Assembly: GCF_000717745.1 (NCBI RefSeq)
Contig: NZ_JOBH01000025.1
Span: 27,423 to 91,422, forward strand
From: Streptomyces violens
Lineage (GTDB): Bacteria > Actinomycetota > Actinomycetes > Streptomycetales > Streptomycetaceae
DNA length: 64,000 nt
Direction: 5' to 3'
Below are positions 34,219-43,135 of this stretch, piece after piece. The notes under the pieces are model-generated. The model worked only from the letters and a program-made list of their open reading frames with translations, searched no databases and was not told the origin of the DNA. Numbering within the stretch: the stretch's first letter is position 1; every line of letters begins with the position of its first letter. The translations under genes and the position numbers were made by a program.

Positions 34219-37200
34219 ATGGGGTCAGCCGTACTCGTCGCCAATCGCGGGGAGATCGCCGTCCGGGTGGTGCGTGCCGCGGCAGCGGCCGGACTGCGAA
34301 GCGTCGCGGTGTACGCGGAGGACGATGCGGCAGCCCCGCACGTCCGGCTCGCCGACGAGGCGCATCCGCTGCCCGGTTCCGGGCCCGCGGCCTACCTCGA
34401 CGCGGCGGCCCTGCTGGCCGTCGCCCGGGAGGCCGACTGCGCGTACGTCCATCCCGGCTACGGCTTCCTCAGCGAGGACGCCGGCTTCGCGCGGGCCTGC
34501 GCCGAGGCGGGCACCGTCTTCGTCGGCCCCTCCCCCGAGGTGCTCGGGCTCTTCGGTGACAAGGCACGGGCCCGCGCGCTCGCGCAGTCCCTGGACGTAC
34601 CGGTCCTGCCGGGCACCAGCGGCCCGACGACGCTGGAGGAGGCCCGCGCGTTCCTGACCGAAGGGCCCGGCGCGGGCGGCCCGGTGATGGTCAAGGCGCT
34701 CGGCGGGGGCGGCGGCCGCGGGATGCGCCGGGCGGCGGACACGGCCGAGCTGACCGAGGTGTGGGAGCGCTGCCGCTCGGAGGCGGTGCAGGGCTTCGGG
34801 CGCGGCGAGCTGTACGTCGAGCGGCTGCTGACCGGCGCGCGGCACATCGAGGTACAGGTCATCGGGGACGCGACCGGCGCGGTCACGCATGCCTGGGAGC
34901 GGGACTGCTCCGCGCAACGCCGCCACCAGAAGCTCATCGAGATCGCGCCGGCGCCCGCACTGGCCGCGTCCGTCCGGGACCGGCTGCTGGAGTGTGCGCT
35001 GCGGATGGCCCGCGAGGTCGGTTACACGGGCGTGGGCACCTTTGAATTCCTCGTGAGCGGCGAGGAGTACCACTTCATGGAGGCCAATCCGCGGCTCCAG
35101 GTGGAGCACACCGTCACCGAGGAAGTGACGGGCGTGGACCTGGTCGACGCGCAGCTGCGGCTGGCGGCCGGGGCGACGCTGGCCGATCTGGGGCTGGCCG
35201 ACGGGCCGCCGGCGGCGCGCGGCTTCGCCGTACAGGCGCGGGTCAATGCGGAGGTGACGGCGGCGGACGGTACGGTACGCGGCTCCGCCGGCACGCTGAC
35301 CCGCTTCGAGGTGCCGACCGGGCCCGGAGTGCGGGTGGACACCGGTGCGCGCGGCGGGCTGACCGTCGGCGCACGCTACGACCCGCTGCTGGCCAAGGTC
35401 GTCACACGCGTCCCCGTACCGGACTTCGCGGCGGCCTGTGAACGCTCCCGGCAGGCCCTCGCGGAGTTCGCCGTGGAGGGCGTACGGACCGGAATCCCGC
35501 TGCTGCGGGCCGTGTTGGGCCATCCGGAGTTCGCGGCGGGCGGCACGGACACGTCCTGGGTGGCGGAGCATCTGCCCGAACTCCTCACCGAACACGACGA
35601 GCCGGTGACCGCCGAGCCCGACGAGGACGGCGCGGTCGTCGCGCCCATGGCAGGCACCGTCGTCACCGTGACCGTGGCACCCGGCGACACCGTGCCGGCG
35701 GGTGCACAGCTCCTCGTCCTCGAAGCAATGAAGATGGAGCACGTGGTGACGGCGCCGACCGCCGGGATCGTGCGCTCCGTACGGGCAGGGGTCGGCGACA
35801 CGGCTTCCGAGGGGCAGCCGCTGGTGGTCCTGGAGCCGGTCGCGGGCGACGCGGCGGACGAGGCGGCCGCCGCGGAGGCCGACCCGGACGCCATCCGTCC
35901 GGACCTCGCGGAGGCGCTGGCCCGGCACGCGGTCGGGCTGGACGCGCAGCGCCCGGAAGCGGTCGCCAAGCGGCACAAGCTCGGCCGCCGAACGGCACGC
36001 GAAAACATCAACGACCTGTGCGACGAGGGCAGTTTCACGGAGTTCGGCGCGCTGGCCATCGCCGCGCAGCGCCGTCGCCGCTCCCTGGACGACCTGATCG
36101 CCTCGACCCCGGCCGACGGCATGGTCACCGGTACAGGGACGGTCGACGGCGCGCCGTGCGTGGCGATGTCGTACGACTACACCGTGCTGGCCGGGACGCA
36201 GGGGCACAACAACCACCGCAAGACCGACCGCCTGCTGGGCGTGGCCGAGCAGCGGAAGCTGCCCGTCGTACTGTTCGCGGAGGGCGGCGGCGGCCGCCCC
36301 GGCGACACCGACACCTCCTCGATCGCCGGGCTGAATGTCATGACGTTCCATCAGATGGGGCGGTTGAGCGGTCTCGTGCCACTGGTCGGCATCGCGTCCG
36401 GGCGCTGTTTCGCGGGCAACGCGGCGCTGCTGGGCTGCTGCGACGTGGTGATCGCGACGCCCGAGGCGTCGATCGGGATGGGCGGCCCGGCGATGATCGA
36501 GGGCGGCGGGCTCGGCGTGTACGCGCCCGAGGACGTCGGCCCGCTGTCCGTGCAGGTCCCGAACGGCGTGGTGGACATACCCGTCGCGGACGAGGCCGAG
36601 GCGGTCCGCACGGCCAAGCGCTACCTCTCGTACTTCCGCGGCCCGGCCGAGGACTGGGAGGCACCCGATCCCCGGCTGCTGCGGCACGCCATCCCCGAGA
36701 ACCGACGCCGCGCGTATCCCGTCCGCCGGGTGATCGACGGCCTCGCGGACACCGATTCGGTACTGGAACTGCGGGCGGGCTTCGGTACGGGCGTGGTGAC
36801 GGCACTCGTACGGATCGCGGGCCGCCCGATGGGTCTGGTCGCCAACAACCCCGAACACCTCGGCGGCGCGATCGACCGCGACGCCGCCGACAAGGCCGCC
36901 CGCTTCCTCCAGCTCTGCGACGCGTTCGGCCTGCCGGTCCTCGCCCTCTGCGACACCCCCGGCTTCATGGTCGGCCCGGACGCCGAACAGGACGCGACCG
37001 TACGGCACTTCGCCCGCCTCTTCGTCACCGGCGCCAACCTCCGCGTCCCCGTCGTCGCCCTCATCCTCCGCAAGGCGTACGGACTCGGCGCGATGGCAAT
37101 GATGGGCGGCTCGACCCACGCCCCACTGGCCACCGCCGCCTGGCCGACCGGCGAACTGGGCGGCATGGGCCTGGAGGGCGCGGTACGCCTGGGCTACCGC

Positions 37201-37425
37201 AAGGAGCTGGAGGCCATCACGGACCCGGACGAACGCCGGCACGCGTTCGAGACCCGGGTCGCCGAACTGTACGAACACGGCAAGGCGGTGAACGCGGCGG
37301 CCGCGCTGGAAATCGACGCGGTCATCGATCCGGCGGTCTCCCGGGACTGGATCGCGGCGGCGCTGGAGGGGTACCGGGCGGAGGAACTCCCGCTGAGTGG
37401 GCGGGGGTTCGTGGACACCTGGTGA
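34219..37425 (+). CDS. Single-chain acyl-CoA carboxylase (BC-BCCP-CT fusion)
   Basis: A 1068-residue biotin-dependent carboxylase with all activities on one chain. Residues 1-450 are biotin carboxylase (ANRGEIAVRVVRAA, ALGGGGGRGMRR, EANPRLQVEHTVTEEVTG). Residues 470-545 are the biotin carrier domain with LEAMKMEH, biotin Lys 505. Residues 560-1068 are the carboxyltransferase (FAEGGGGRPGDTD, LCDTPGFMVGP, GLGAMAMMGG). Most Streptomyces carboxylases split these on separate subunits. The layout resembles long-chain acyl-CoA carboxylases. ATG 34219 has GGAGG ten bases upstream. With the divergent ligase it could make an alkylmalonyl-CoA, but the substrate is not proven. Confidence 0.92.
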   Translation: MGSAVLVANRGEIAVRVVRAAAAAGLRSVAVYAEDDAAAPHVRLADEAHPLPGSGPAAYLDAAALLAVAREADCAYVHPGYGFLSEDAGFARACAEAGTVFVGPSPEVLGLFGDKARARALAQSLDVPVLPGTSGPTTLEEARAFLTEGPGAGGPVMVKALGGGGGRGMRRAADTAELTEVWERCRSEAVQGFGRGELYVERLLTGARHIEVQVIGDATGAVTHAWERDCSAQRRHQKLIEIAPAPALAASVRDRLLECALRMAREVGYTGVGTFEFLVSGEEYHFMEANPRLQVEHTVTEEVTGVDLVDAQLRLAAGATLADLGLADGPPAARGFAVQARVNAEVTAADGTVRGSAGTLTRFEVPTGPGVRVDTGARGGLTVGARYDPLLAKVVTRVPVPDFAAACERSRQALAEFAVEGVRTGIPLLRAVLGHPEFAAGGTDTSWVAEHLPELLTEHDEPVTAEPDEDGAVVAPMAGTVVTVTVAPGDTVPAGAQLLVLEAMKMEHVVTAPTAGIVRSVRAGVGDTASEGQPLVVLEPVAGDAADEAAAAEADPDAIRPDLAEALARHAVGLDAQRPEAVAKRHKLGRRTARENINDLCDEGSFTEFGALAIAAQRRRRSLDDLIASTPADGMVTGTGTVDGAPCVAMSYDYTVLAGTQGHNNHRKTDRLLGVAEQRKLPVVLFAEGGGGRPGDTDTSSIAGLNVMTFHQMGRLSGLVPLVGIASGRCFAGNAALLGCCDVVIATPEASIGMGGPAMIEGGGLGVYAPEDVGPLSVQVPNGVVDIPVADEAEAVRTAKRYLSYFRGPAEDWEAPDPRLLRHAIPENRRRAYPVRRVIDGLADTDSVLELRAGFGTGVVTALVRIAGRPMGLVANNPEHLGGAIDRDAADKAARFLQLCDAFGLPVLALCDTPGFMVGPDAEQDATVRHFARLFVTGANLRVPVVALILRKAYGLGAMAMMGGSTHAPLATAAWPTGELGGMGLEGAVRLGYRKELEAITDPDERRHAFETRVAELYEHGKAVNAAAALEIDAVIDPAVSRDWIAAALEGYRAEELPLSGRGFVDTW

Positions 37426-37435
37426 GTCGTGTGAG

Positions 37436-38572
37436 CTAGTGAGCGGTGCGGGTGGGGCGTTGACCACCGTGGATCGGGAACCGAGCCCCCGTCAGTGGTA
37501 CCCCCGTCCCCCCGTGCCGGGTGGCGATGATTTCTGCGGCGATGGAGAGGGCGGTTTCTTCGGGGGTGCGGGCGCCGAGGTCTAGGCCGATCGGGGAGTG
37601 GAGGCGGGCGAGGTCTTGGTCGGTGAGGCCGGCTTCGCGGAGGCGGCGGTTGCGGTCCTCGTGGGTGCGGCGGGAGCCCATCGCGCCGATGAACGCGGCC
37701 GGGCGCCGCAGGGCCGTCGTCAGCAGGGGGACGTCGAATTTGGCGTCGTGGGTGAGTACGCACAGGACCGTGCGGTCGTCGGTGCCGGTGCGTTCGAGGT
37801 AGCGGTGCGGCCAGTCGACCACGATGTCGTCGGCCTCGGGGAAGCGGGCCCGTGTGGCGAAGACGGCGCGGGCGTCGCACACGGTCACGTGGTAGCCGAG
37901 GAACTTGCCCGTGCGGACGAGTGCCGCGGCGAAGTCGATGGCGCCGAAGACGATCATGCGGGGCGGGGGGACGCTGGATTCAACGAAGAGCGTTACGCCG
38001 CCCGGGCAGTGCGATCCGTCCTCGGAGATGTCGAGTGTGCCGGTGCGGCCCACGTCGAGCATGGCGCGGGCCTCAGCGGCGGCCGTACGATCCAGAAGAC
38101 CCTGCCCGCCGAGAGCACCCTCGTACGAGCCGTCCGGGTGGACCAGCAAGGCCCGCCCCAGTAGTTCCGGTGGGCCCGCGGCCACGCGGGCGAGGGCCGT
38201 TGGCTCGCCCCGGGCCGCGCCGGACAGGGCGGTCGCGAGGACCGCCCTGTCCGGCGCGTCGGCGGGTACCGGTGTGACCAGGACCTCGATGACTCCGCCG
38301 CAGGTCAGGCCGACGGCGAAGGCGTCCTCGTCGCTGTAGCCGAAGCGCTCGCGTACCGTCGTGCCGTCCTGGAGGGCCTGGACGCACAGGTCGTACACGG
38401 CGCCTTCCACGCAGCCGCCGGAGACCGAGCCGATCGCCGTGCCCTCGCTGTCGACGGCGAGGGCGGCGCCGGGCCGGCGCGGCGCGCTGCCGCCCACGGC
38501 CACGACGCTCGCCACGGCGAACTCGCGGTCCTCCCGCAGCCACCGGTCCAGCTCGGCGGCGATGTCAAGCAT
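37436..38572 (-). CDS. XdhC/CoxI-family molybdenum cofactor maturation protein (PaoD-like)
   Basis: A 378-residue protein that binds and matures molybdenum cofactor for insertion into xanthine-oxidase-family enzymes. The N-terminal XdhC domain has VASVVAVGGSAPRRPGAALA and the Cys-containing VSGGCVEGAVYDL. The C-terminal Rossmann part has VFGAIDFAAALVRTGKFLGY and FIGAMGSRRTHEDR. It overlaps the end of the large subunit gene by 8 bases, so it is the last gene of the oxidoreductase operon and serves that enzyme. Its stop lies ten bases from the convergent carboxylase stop. Confidence 0.88.
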   Translation of the reverse strand: MLDIAAELDRWLREDREFAVASVVAVGGSAPRRPGAALAVDSEGTAIGSVSGGCVEGAVYDLCVQALQDGTTVRERFGYSDEDAFAVGLTCGGVIEVLVTPVPADAPDRAVLATALSGAARGEPTALARVAAGPPELLGRALLVHPDGSYEGALGGQGLLDRTAAAEARAMLDVGRTGTLDISEDGSHCPGGVTLFVESSVPPPRMIVFGAIDFAAALVRTGKFLGYHVTVCDARAVFATRARFPEADDIVVDWPHRYLERTGTDDRTVLCVLTHDAKFDVPLLTTALRRPAAFIGAMGSRRTHEDRNRRLREAGLTDQDLARLHSPIGLDLGARTPEETALSIAAEIIATRHGGTGVPLTGARFPIHGGQRPTRTAH

Positions 38573-40718
38573 CCGGGCCCTCGGCACCGGCCCCCGCACC
38601 GGCCGGCACCGCGGCGCCCGCCAGCAGGACGCGGTCCGGGCGGATCGGCAGGTGGCGGTGGCGTACGCCGGTCGCGTGCCAGACCGCGTTGGCGATCGCC
38701 GCGGCGGCTCCCACGATGCCGATCTCGCCGACGCCCTTGATCCCGACCGGGTCGTCCGCGTCCGTGTCCTCGACCCAGTCCGCCTCGATGAGCGGCACAT
38801 CGGCGTTGGCGGCGACGTGGTAGCCCGCGAGGTCGGCGCCGACATGGCCGCCCGAGGCCGCGTCCCGTACCGCCTCTTCGTGCAGCGCCATGGACAGGCC
38901 CCAGGTCATCCCGCCGATGAGCTGGCTGCGCGCCGTCAGCGGGTTCACGATCCGGCCCGCGGCGAAGATGCCGAGCATCCGGCGGACGCGGACCTCGCCG
39001 GTCGTGACGTCCACCGCGGTCTCGGCGAACTGCGCGCCGAAGGAGTACCGCTCCTTCTGGGCCAGCGCGGCGAGGGCCTCCGAGGTGTCCGACCGTACGG
39101 TGATGCCCTCGGGCGGGATCGTGCCGCCCAGCGCCAGCTGCTCGCGCAGGTCCTTCGCCGCGGCCGTGACCGCCCAGGCCCAGGAGCGGGTGCCCATGGA
39201 GCCGCCCGCGATCCACGCCGGGCCGAAGTCGCTGTCCGCGATCCGGGTGCGGACGCGGCCGGTCTCGACCTGCAGCGCGTCGGCGGCGATCTGGGTGAGC
39301 GCGGTGCGCGCACCGGTGCCGATGTCCGCCGCGTTGATCCGTACCGTGAAGGTGCCGTCCGCCTCCGCCGTGACGGCAGCGGTGGACGGGCCGGCGCCGG
39401 AGGGGAACGAGGCCGCCGCCACGCCCGTACCCAGCAGCCAGCGGCCTTCGCGGCGCACGCCGGGGCGCGGGTCGCGGTCGGCCCAGCCGAACCGGCGGGC
39501 GCCCTCCTCGAAGCAGGCGAGCAGGTTGCGGCTGCTGAACGGCAGGCCGGAGACGGGTCCCGCGTCCGGTTCGTTGCGGACCCGCAGCGCGATCGGGTCG
39601 ACGCCGCACTTCTCGGCGAGCTCGTCGAGCGCGCACTCCATCGCGAAAGAGCCCGGCGCCTCGCCCGGCGCGCGCATGAAGGTCGGCGTCGGCACATCGA
39701 GGCGTACGACGCGGTTGACGGAGTGGTGCGCGTCGGAGGCGTACATCGAGCGCCCCACGTTGGCGCTCGGCTCGATGAATTCGTGCACGGTCGACGTGAG
39801 GTTCTGGGCCTCGTGGGCGAACGCGCGCAGCCGCCCGTCGGCGTCGGCACCGAGCCGGACGCGCTGCACCGTGGGGCTGCGGTAGCCGGTGAGCGAAAAC
39901 ATCTGACGGCGGGTCAGGACGACGCGTACCGGGCGCTGGAGCGCGGTCGCGGCCATCACCGCACACACCTGGTGCGCACGGATTCCCTTGGAACCGAAGC
40001 CGCCGCCGACATGTTCGGACCGCACCCGCACCGAGGCCGGGTCGAGGGAGAACAGCTTCGCGAGCTCGTCCGCCACCCACATGGTGCCCTGGTTGGAGTC
40101 GACGACCTCCAGCCGGCCGTCCTCCCAGCGCGCCATCGCCGCGTGCGGCTCCAGCATCGTGTGGTGCTCTTCGGGCGTGGTGTACTCCGCGTCCAGGACG
40201 ACGGCGGACGCGGCGAGTTCGGCCTCGACGTCCCCCTTCTCCACGGCGGAGTTCTCCGGTGTGTACGTACCGTCCCGGCCGGCGGCGAACGCGACGTCGT
40301 GCGGCTCCTCGTCGTACTCCACCACCAGCGCCTCCGCGGCCTCCCTGGCCTGCTCGGAGGTCTCGGCGACGACCAGCGCCACCGGCCAGCCCAGGTACGG
40401 CACGCGGTCGTCCTGGAAGACCGCGAGGGTCGGGTCGGGCTTTCCGAGCAGCCCCACGTAGTCGGTGTCGAGGCGCGGCGCGTTGCCGTGGTGCAGGACG
40501 GACAGCACACCGGGCATGGCCAGTACGGCGTCGGCGCCGACGGAGCGGATGCGGCCGCGGGCGACGGTGGAGACCACGAGCCAGCCGTGGGCGAGTTCGG
40601 CGTAGGGGATCTCCCCCGCGTAACGCGCGGCGCCGGTGACCTTGGCGACGCCCTCGATGCGCGTGTGCGCGGTGCCGACGGCGCCCGTCACCGCCGGGGT
40701 TCCGGTCATGGTGGTCAT
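38565..40718 (-). CDS. Molybdopterin-binding large subunit of aldehyde oxidoreductase (PaoC-like)
   Basis: A 717-residue xanthine oxidase-family catalytic subunit. It binds molybdopterin cytosine dinucleotide and hydroxylates aldehydes or N-heterocycles. HVGGGFGSKGIRAHQVC, FMRAPGEAPGSFAMECALDE and the catalytic Glu in GVGEIGIVGAAAAIANAV are visible. The gene order (2Fe-2S, FAD, Mo, XdhC-like) and the Fe-S insert of the FAD subunit fit E. coli PaoABC/YagTSR more than classic xanthine dehydrogenase. It is coupled by ATGA to the FAD subunit. Substrate may be aromatic or aliphatic aldehydes; purine is less likely. Confidence 0.9.
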   Translation of the reverse strand: MTTMTGTPAVTGAVGTAHTRIEGVAKVTGAARYAGEIPYAELAHGWLVVSTVARGRIRSVGADAVLAMPGVLSVLHHGNAPRLDTDYVGLLGKPDPTLAVFQDDRVPYLGWPVALVVAETSEQAREAAEALVVEYDEEPHDVAFAAGRDGTYTPENSAVEKGDVEAELAASAVVLDAEYTTPEEHHTMLEPHAAMARWEDGRLEVVDSNQGTMWVADELAKLFSLDPASVRVRSEHVGGGFGSKGIRAHQVCAVMAATALQRPVRVVLTRRQMFSLTGYRSPTVQRVRLGADADGRLRAFAHEAQNLTSTVHEFIEPSANVGRSMYASDAHHSVNRVVRLDVPTPTFMRAPGEAPGSFAMECALDELAEKCGVDPIALRVRNEPDAGPVSGLPFSSRNLLACFEEGARRFGWADRDPRPGVRREGRWLLGTGVAAASFPSGAGPSTAAVTAEADGTFTVRINAADIGTGARTALTQIAADALQVETGRVRTRIADSDFGPAWIAGGSMGTRSWAWAVTAAAKDLREQLALGGTIPPEGITVRSDTSEALAALAQKERYSFGAQFAETAVDVTTGEVRVRRMLGIFAAGRIVNPLTARSQLIGGMTWGLSMALHEEAVRDAASGGHVGADLAGYHVAANADVPLIEADWVEDTDADDPVGIKGVGEIGIVGAAAAIANAVWHATGVRHRHLPIRPDRVLLAGAAVPAGAGAGAEGPDA

Positions 40719-41707
40719 CGGGCGGCCTCCTCGGTGAGCTCGGTCAGTACGGCTGTGACGAGGTTGCGCATCAGTGTCACCTTGTATGCGTTGTCGGGCA
40801 GCGGCTCGGCGGCCGCCAGCTCGGCGTCCGCGGCGGCGGCGAAGGCCTCGGCGGTCGCCGGACCACCGGTCAGCAGCCGCTCGGCCGTCAGCGCACGCCA
40901 CGGCCGGGACGCCACCGCGCCGAAGGCGAGGCGTACGTCGCGTACGGTCCCGTCCTGGACGTCGAGGGCTGCGGCGACCGAGCCGATCGCGAAGGCGTAG
41001 GAAGCGCGCTCGCGCACCTTGCGGTACCGCGAGACGGTGGCGACCGGTGCCGGCGGCAGGGTGACGCCCGTGATGAGCGCGCCGGCCGGCAGGGCGGTCT
41101 CCAGATGCGGGGTGTCACCCACGGGGAGGTAGAACTCCGAGAGCGGCAACTCCCCCGGCCCGTCTGCCGTTTCGTACGTCACCACCGCGTCGAACGCGCT
41201 GAGCGCCACCCCCATGTCCGAGGGGTGGGTGGCCACGCAGTGCGCGGAGGCGCCGAGGATCGCGTGGTTGTGGTGCTCGCCCTCGATGGCGGGGCAACCG
41301 CTGCCGGGGACACGCTTGTTGCACGGCTTGGCAGTGTCGGTGAAGTAGCCGCAGCGGGTGCGCTGGAGCAGATTCCCGCCGACCGTCGCCATGTTGCGCA
41401 GCTGGCCCGAGGCGCCGGCCAGTACGGCCTGTGTCAACGCCGGGTAGCGGCCCCGTACTTCGGGGTGCGCGGCGAGGTCGCTGTTGGTCACGGTCGCACC
41501 GATGTGCAGACCGCCGTCCTCCGTCGCCTCGATCCGGTCGAGGGGCAGGTCCCGTACGTCGATGAGCAGTCCGGGCCGCTCCACGCCGGTCTTCATCAGG
41601 TCGACGAGGTTGGTGCCGCCACCGAGGTAGCGCGCGTCGGGCTCGGCGCCGAGCAGCGCGACCGCGCCGGGGACGTCGAGGACGCGCTGGTAACCGAATT
41701 CCTTCAT
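40715..41707 (-). CDS. FAD-binding subunit with [4Fe-4S] insert (PaoB-like)
   Basis: A 330-residue middle subunit. FAD-binding motifs are YLGGGTNLVDLMKTGVERPG and ATVGGNLLQRTRCGYF. An insert at about residues 115-145 reads RCGYFTDTAKPCNKRVPGSG and continues with further Cys. This Cys pattern is the mark of PaoB/YagS-type subunits that carry an extra [4Fe-4S] cluster not found in ordinary xanthine dehydrogenases. It passes electrons from the Mo centre through FAD to an acceptor. The ATG overlaps the small-subunit stop (ATGA), and its own stop overlaps the next start the same way. Confidence 0.9.
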   Translation of the reverse strand: MKEFGYQRVLDVPGAVALLGAEPDARYLGGGTNLVDLMKTGVERPGLLIDVRDLPLDRIEATEDGGLHIGATVTNSDLAAHPEVRGRYPALTQAVLAGASGQLRNMATVGGNLLQRTRCGYFTDTAKPCNKRVPGSGCPAIEGEHHNHAILGASAHCVATHPSDMGVALSAFDAVVTYETADGPGELPLSEFYLPVGDTPHLETALPAGALITGVTLPPAPVATVSRYRKVRERASYAFAIGSVAAALDVQDGTVRDVRLAFGAVASRPWRALTAERLLTGGPATAEAFAAAADAELAAAEPLPDNAYKVTLMRNLVTAVLTELTEEAAR

Positions 41708-42243
41708 ACCGCGGCCTCCACTCCGGCCGCGCGCGCGACCGCCTGGACGATGGACACATACGCACCGCAGCGGCACAGGTTGCCGCTCATCCGTTCCCGG
41801 ATCTCGTCGGCGGTGAGCGGCGGCGGCCCCGCTTCGGGCCGTACGTCGTCGGTCACGGCGCTCGGCCAGCCCGCCGCGTGCTCCTCGATCACCGCGAGGG
41901 CCGAACAGATCTGCCCGGGCGTGCAGTAGCCGCACTGGTAACCGTCGAGGTCGACGAACGCCTGCTGCACCGGGTGCAGTTGGTCGCCGTCGGCCACGCC
42001 TTCGATGGTGGTGATATCGCGCCCCTCGGCGGCCACGGCGAGCTGCAGACAGGACACGGCCCGCCGCCCGTCGATCAGCACCGTGCAGGCGCCGCACTGC
42101 CCCTGGTCGCACCCCTTCTTCGTACCTGTCAGATCGAGCCGCTCGCGCAGCGCGTCGAGCAGGGTGGTGCGGTGGTCGACGGGCAGCGTGTACTTCTCTC
42201 CGTTGACGTGCAAGGTGATGGCGCTGGACGTCGATGGGGCCAT
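41704..42243 (-). CDS. [2Fe-2S] small subunit of aldehyde oxidoreductase (PaoA-like)
   Basis: A 179-residue iron-sulfur subunit. The N-terminal plant-type cluster site is GCDQGQCGACTVLIDG, and the C-terminal alpha-helical cluster site is GYCTPGQICSAL with MSGNLCRCGAYVSIVQA. E. coli PaoA has a Tat signal; here the chain starts MAPSTSSAITLHVNGEKYTL with no export signal, so this enzyme is cytoplasmic. ATG 42243 has an AAGAAGG site. It is the first gene of the operon and faces a TetR gene across a double-palindrome operator. Confidence 0.92.
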   Translation of the reverse strand: MAPSTSSAITLHVNGEKYTLPVDHRTTLLDALRERLDLTGTKKGCDQGQCGACTVLIDGRRAVSCLQLAVAAEGRDITTIEGVADGDQLHPVQQAFVDLDGYQCGYCTPGQICSALAVIEEHAAGWPSAVTDDVRPEAGPPPLTADEIRERMSGNLCRCGAYVSIVQAVARAAGVEAAV

Positions 42244-42547
42244 GAACAGCCTTCTTTCGCGTGTGTGGTGCGCGGTGGGTGTCGGTGGTCTCGGTGTGGG
42301 GTACGCGGTGGTCGACGAGGCGCGGGGCACGGATGGTGGGATCGGCCGGGCGGAGGGCCGTACAGTCCCGTCACGCAGGCTCTGAACCGATCTCGGTCAC
42401 CACCGGCCGTCCACTCCCCCGTAATCTGCCGCTATGGTGAGTCTAAGCGGACAACTGTCCGTAACCACGGAACCTATCGGACAGCTGTCCGCTTAGCAAG
42501 GCCCGCCCGGCGGTGATTCCCGTGCGCGGTTCTCGGAAGGAGGACGA
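42244..42547. other. Divergent control region of aldehyde oxidoreductase operon and TetR gene
   Basis: A 304-bp gap that holds promoters for both directions. The only strong structure is the double palindrome at 42443-42496. The part near the oxidoreductase start is GT-rich with no gene I can support. Confidence 0.6.
42443..42496. promoter_or_regulatory. Double-palindrome TetR operator
   Basis: Two 14-base perfect or near-perfect palindromes, CGGACAACTGTCCG (42448-42461) and CGGACAGCTGTCCG (42478-42491), share the half-site CGGACA/TGTCCG. Their outer flanks also mirror each other (CTAAG at 42443 and CTTAG at 42492), so the whole 54 bases form one large dyad. Two TetR dimers could bind side by side. 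Confidence 0.8.
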
Positions 42548-43135
42548 GTGCAGCAGCCGAACGACCCACCACTGCGCTCGGACGCGCAACGGAATCGCGA
42601 GCGCATCCTGGAAGTGGCGCTGGCCGAACTGACGCGCTCGGCGGACGCCCCGCTGAGCACGATCGCGAAGAAGGCGGGCGTCGGGCAGGGGACCTTCTAC
42701 CGGAACTTCCCGAACCGCGAGGCGCTCGTCCTGGAGGTCTACCGCTACGAGATGCAGCAGGTCGCCGACGCGGCGGCCCAGCTGCTCGAAACCCGCCCGC
42801 CGGACCAGGCGCTGCGGGAGTGGATGAGCCGCCTCGCCCAGTACGCCATGGCCAAGGCCGGTCTGGCCGACGCGATGCGCAAGGCCACCTGCTCCCAGGG
42901 CAGCCTGGCCGGCCTGGGGCACGCCCCGCTGACCTCGGCCGTGACGCTCCTGCTGAGCGCGAACGAGGAGGCCGGCACCATCCGTCCGGGGGTCACCCCC
43001 GACGACTTCCTGCTCGCCATCGCCGGCCTCTGGCAGATCGGCGCCCAGGGGGACTGGGAGTCCCGCGCCACCCGCCTCCTGGACCTCGTCATGGCCGGGC
43101 TCCGCGCGGGCGCGCCAGGACGGTCAACCGGCTGA
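42548..43135 (+). CDS. TetR-family regulator of the aldehyde oxidoreductase operon
   Basis: A 195-residue TetR repressor. The HTH is ILEVALAELTRSADAPLSTI with recognition helix VGQGTFYRNFPNREALVLEV. The C-terminal part is of the SACE_7040/TetR_C type (DDFLLAIAGLWQIGAQGDWE). GTG 42548 has an AAGGAGG site. The strong operator just upstream and the divergent oxidoreductase operon predict that it represses both. Its stop overlaps the convergent MFS gene by 12 bases. Confidence 0.9.
   Translation: MQQPNDPPLRSDAQRNRERILEVALAELTRSADAPLSTIAKKAGVGQGTFYRNFPNREALVLEVYRYEMQQVADAAAQLLETRPPDQALREWMSRLAQYAMAKAGLADAMRKATCSQGSLAGLGHAPLTSAVTLLLSANEEAGTIRPGVTPDDFLLAIAGLWQIGAQGDWESRATRLLDLVMAGLRAGAPGRSTG

Noticed and set aside
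34225..37467. Long minus-strand open frame opposite the acyl-CoA carboxylase
   Set aside because: It has no domain and mirrors a clearly coding plus strand.
38565..42243. Assignment of the molybdenum enzyme as xanthine dehydrogenase
   Set aside because: The Cys-rich [4Fe-4S] insert in the FAD subunit and the subunit order fit PaoABC aldehyde oxidoreductase better. No purine genes are nearby.
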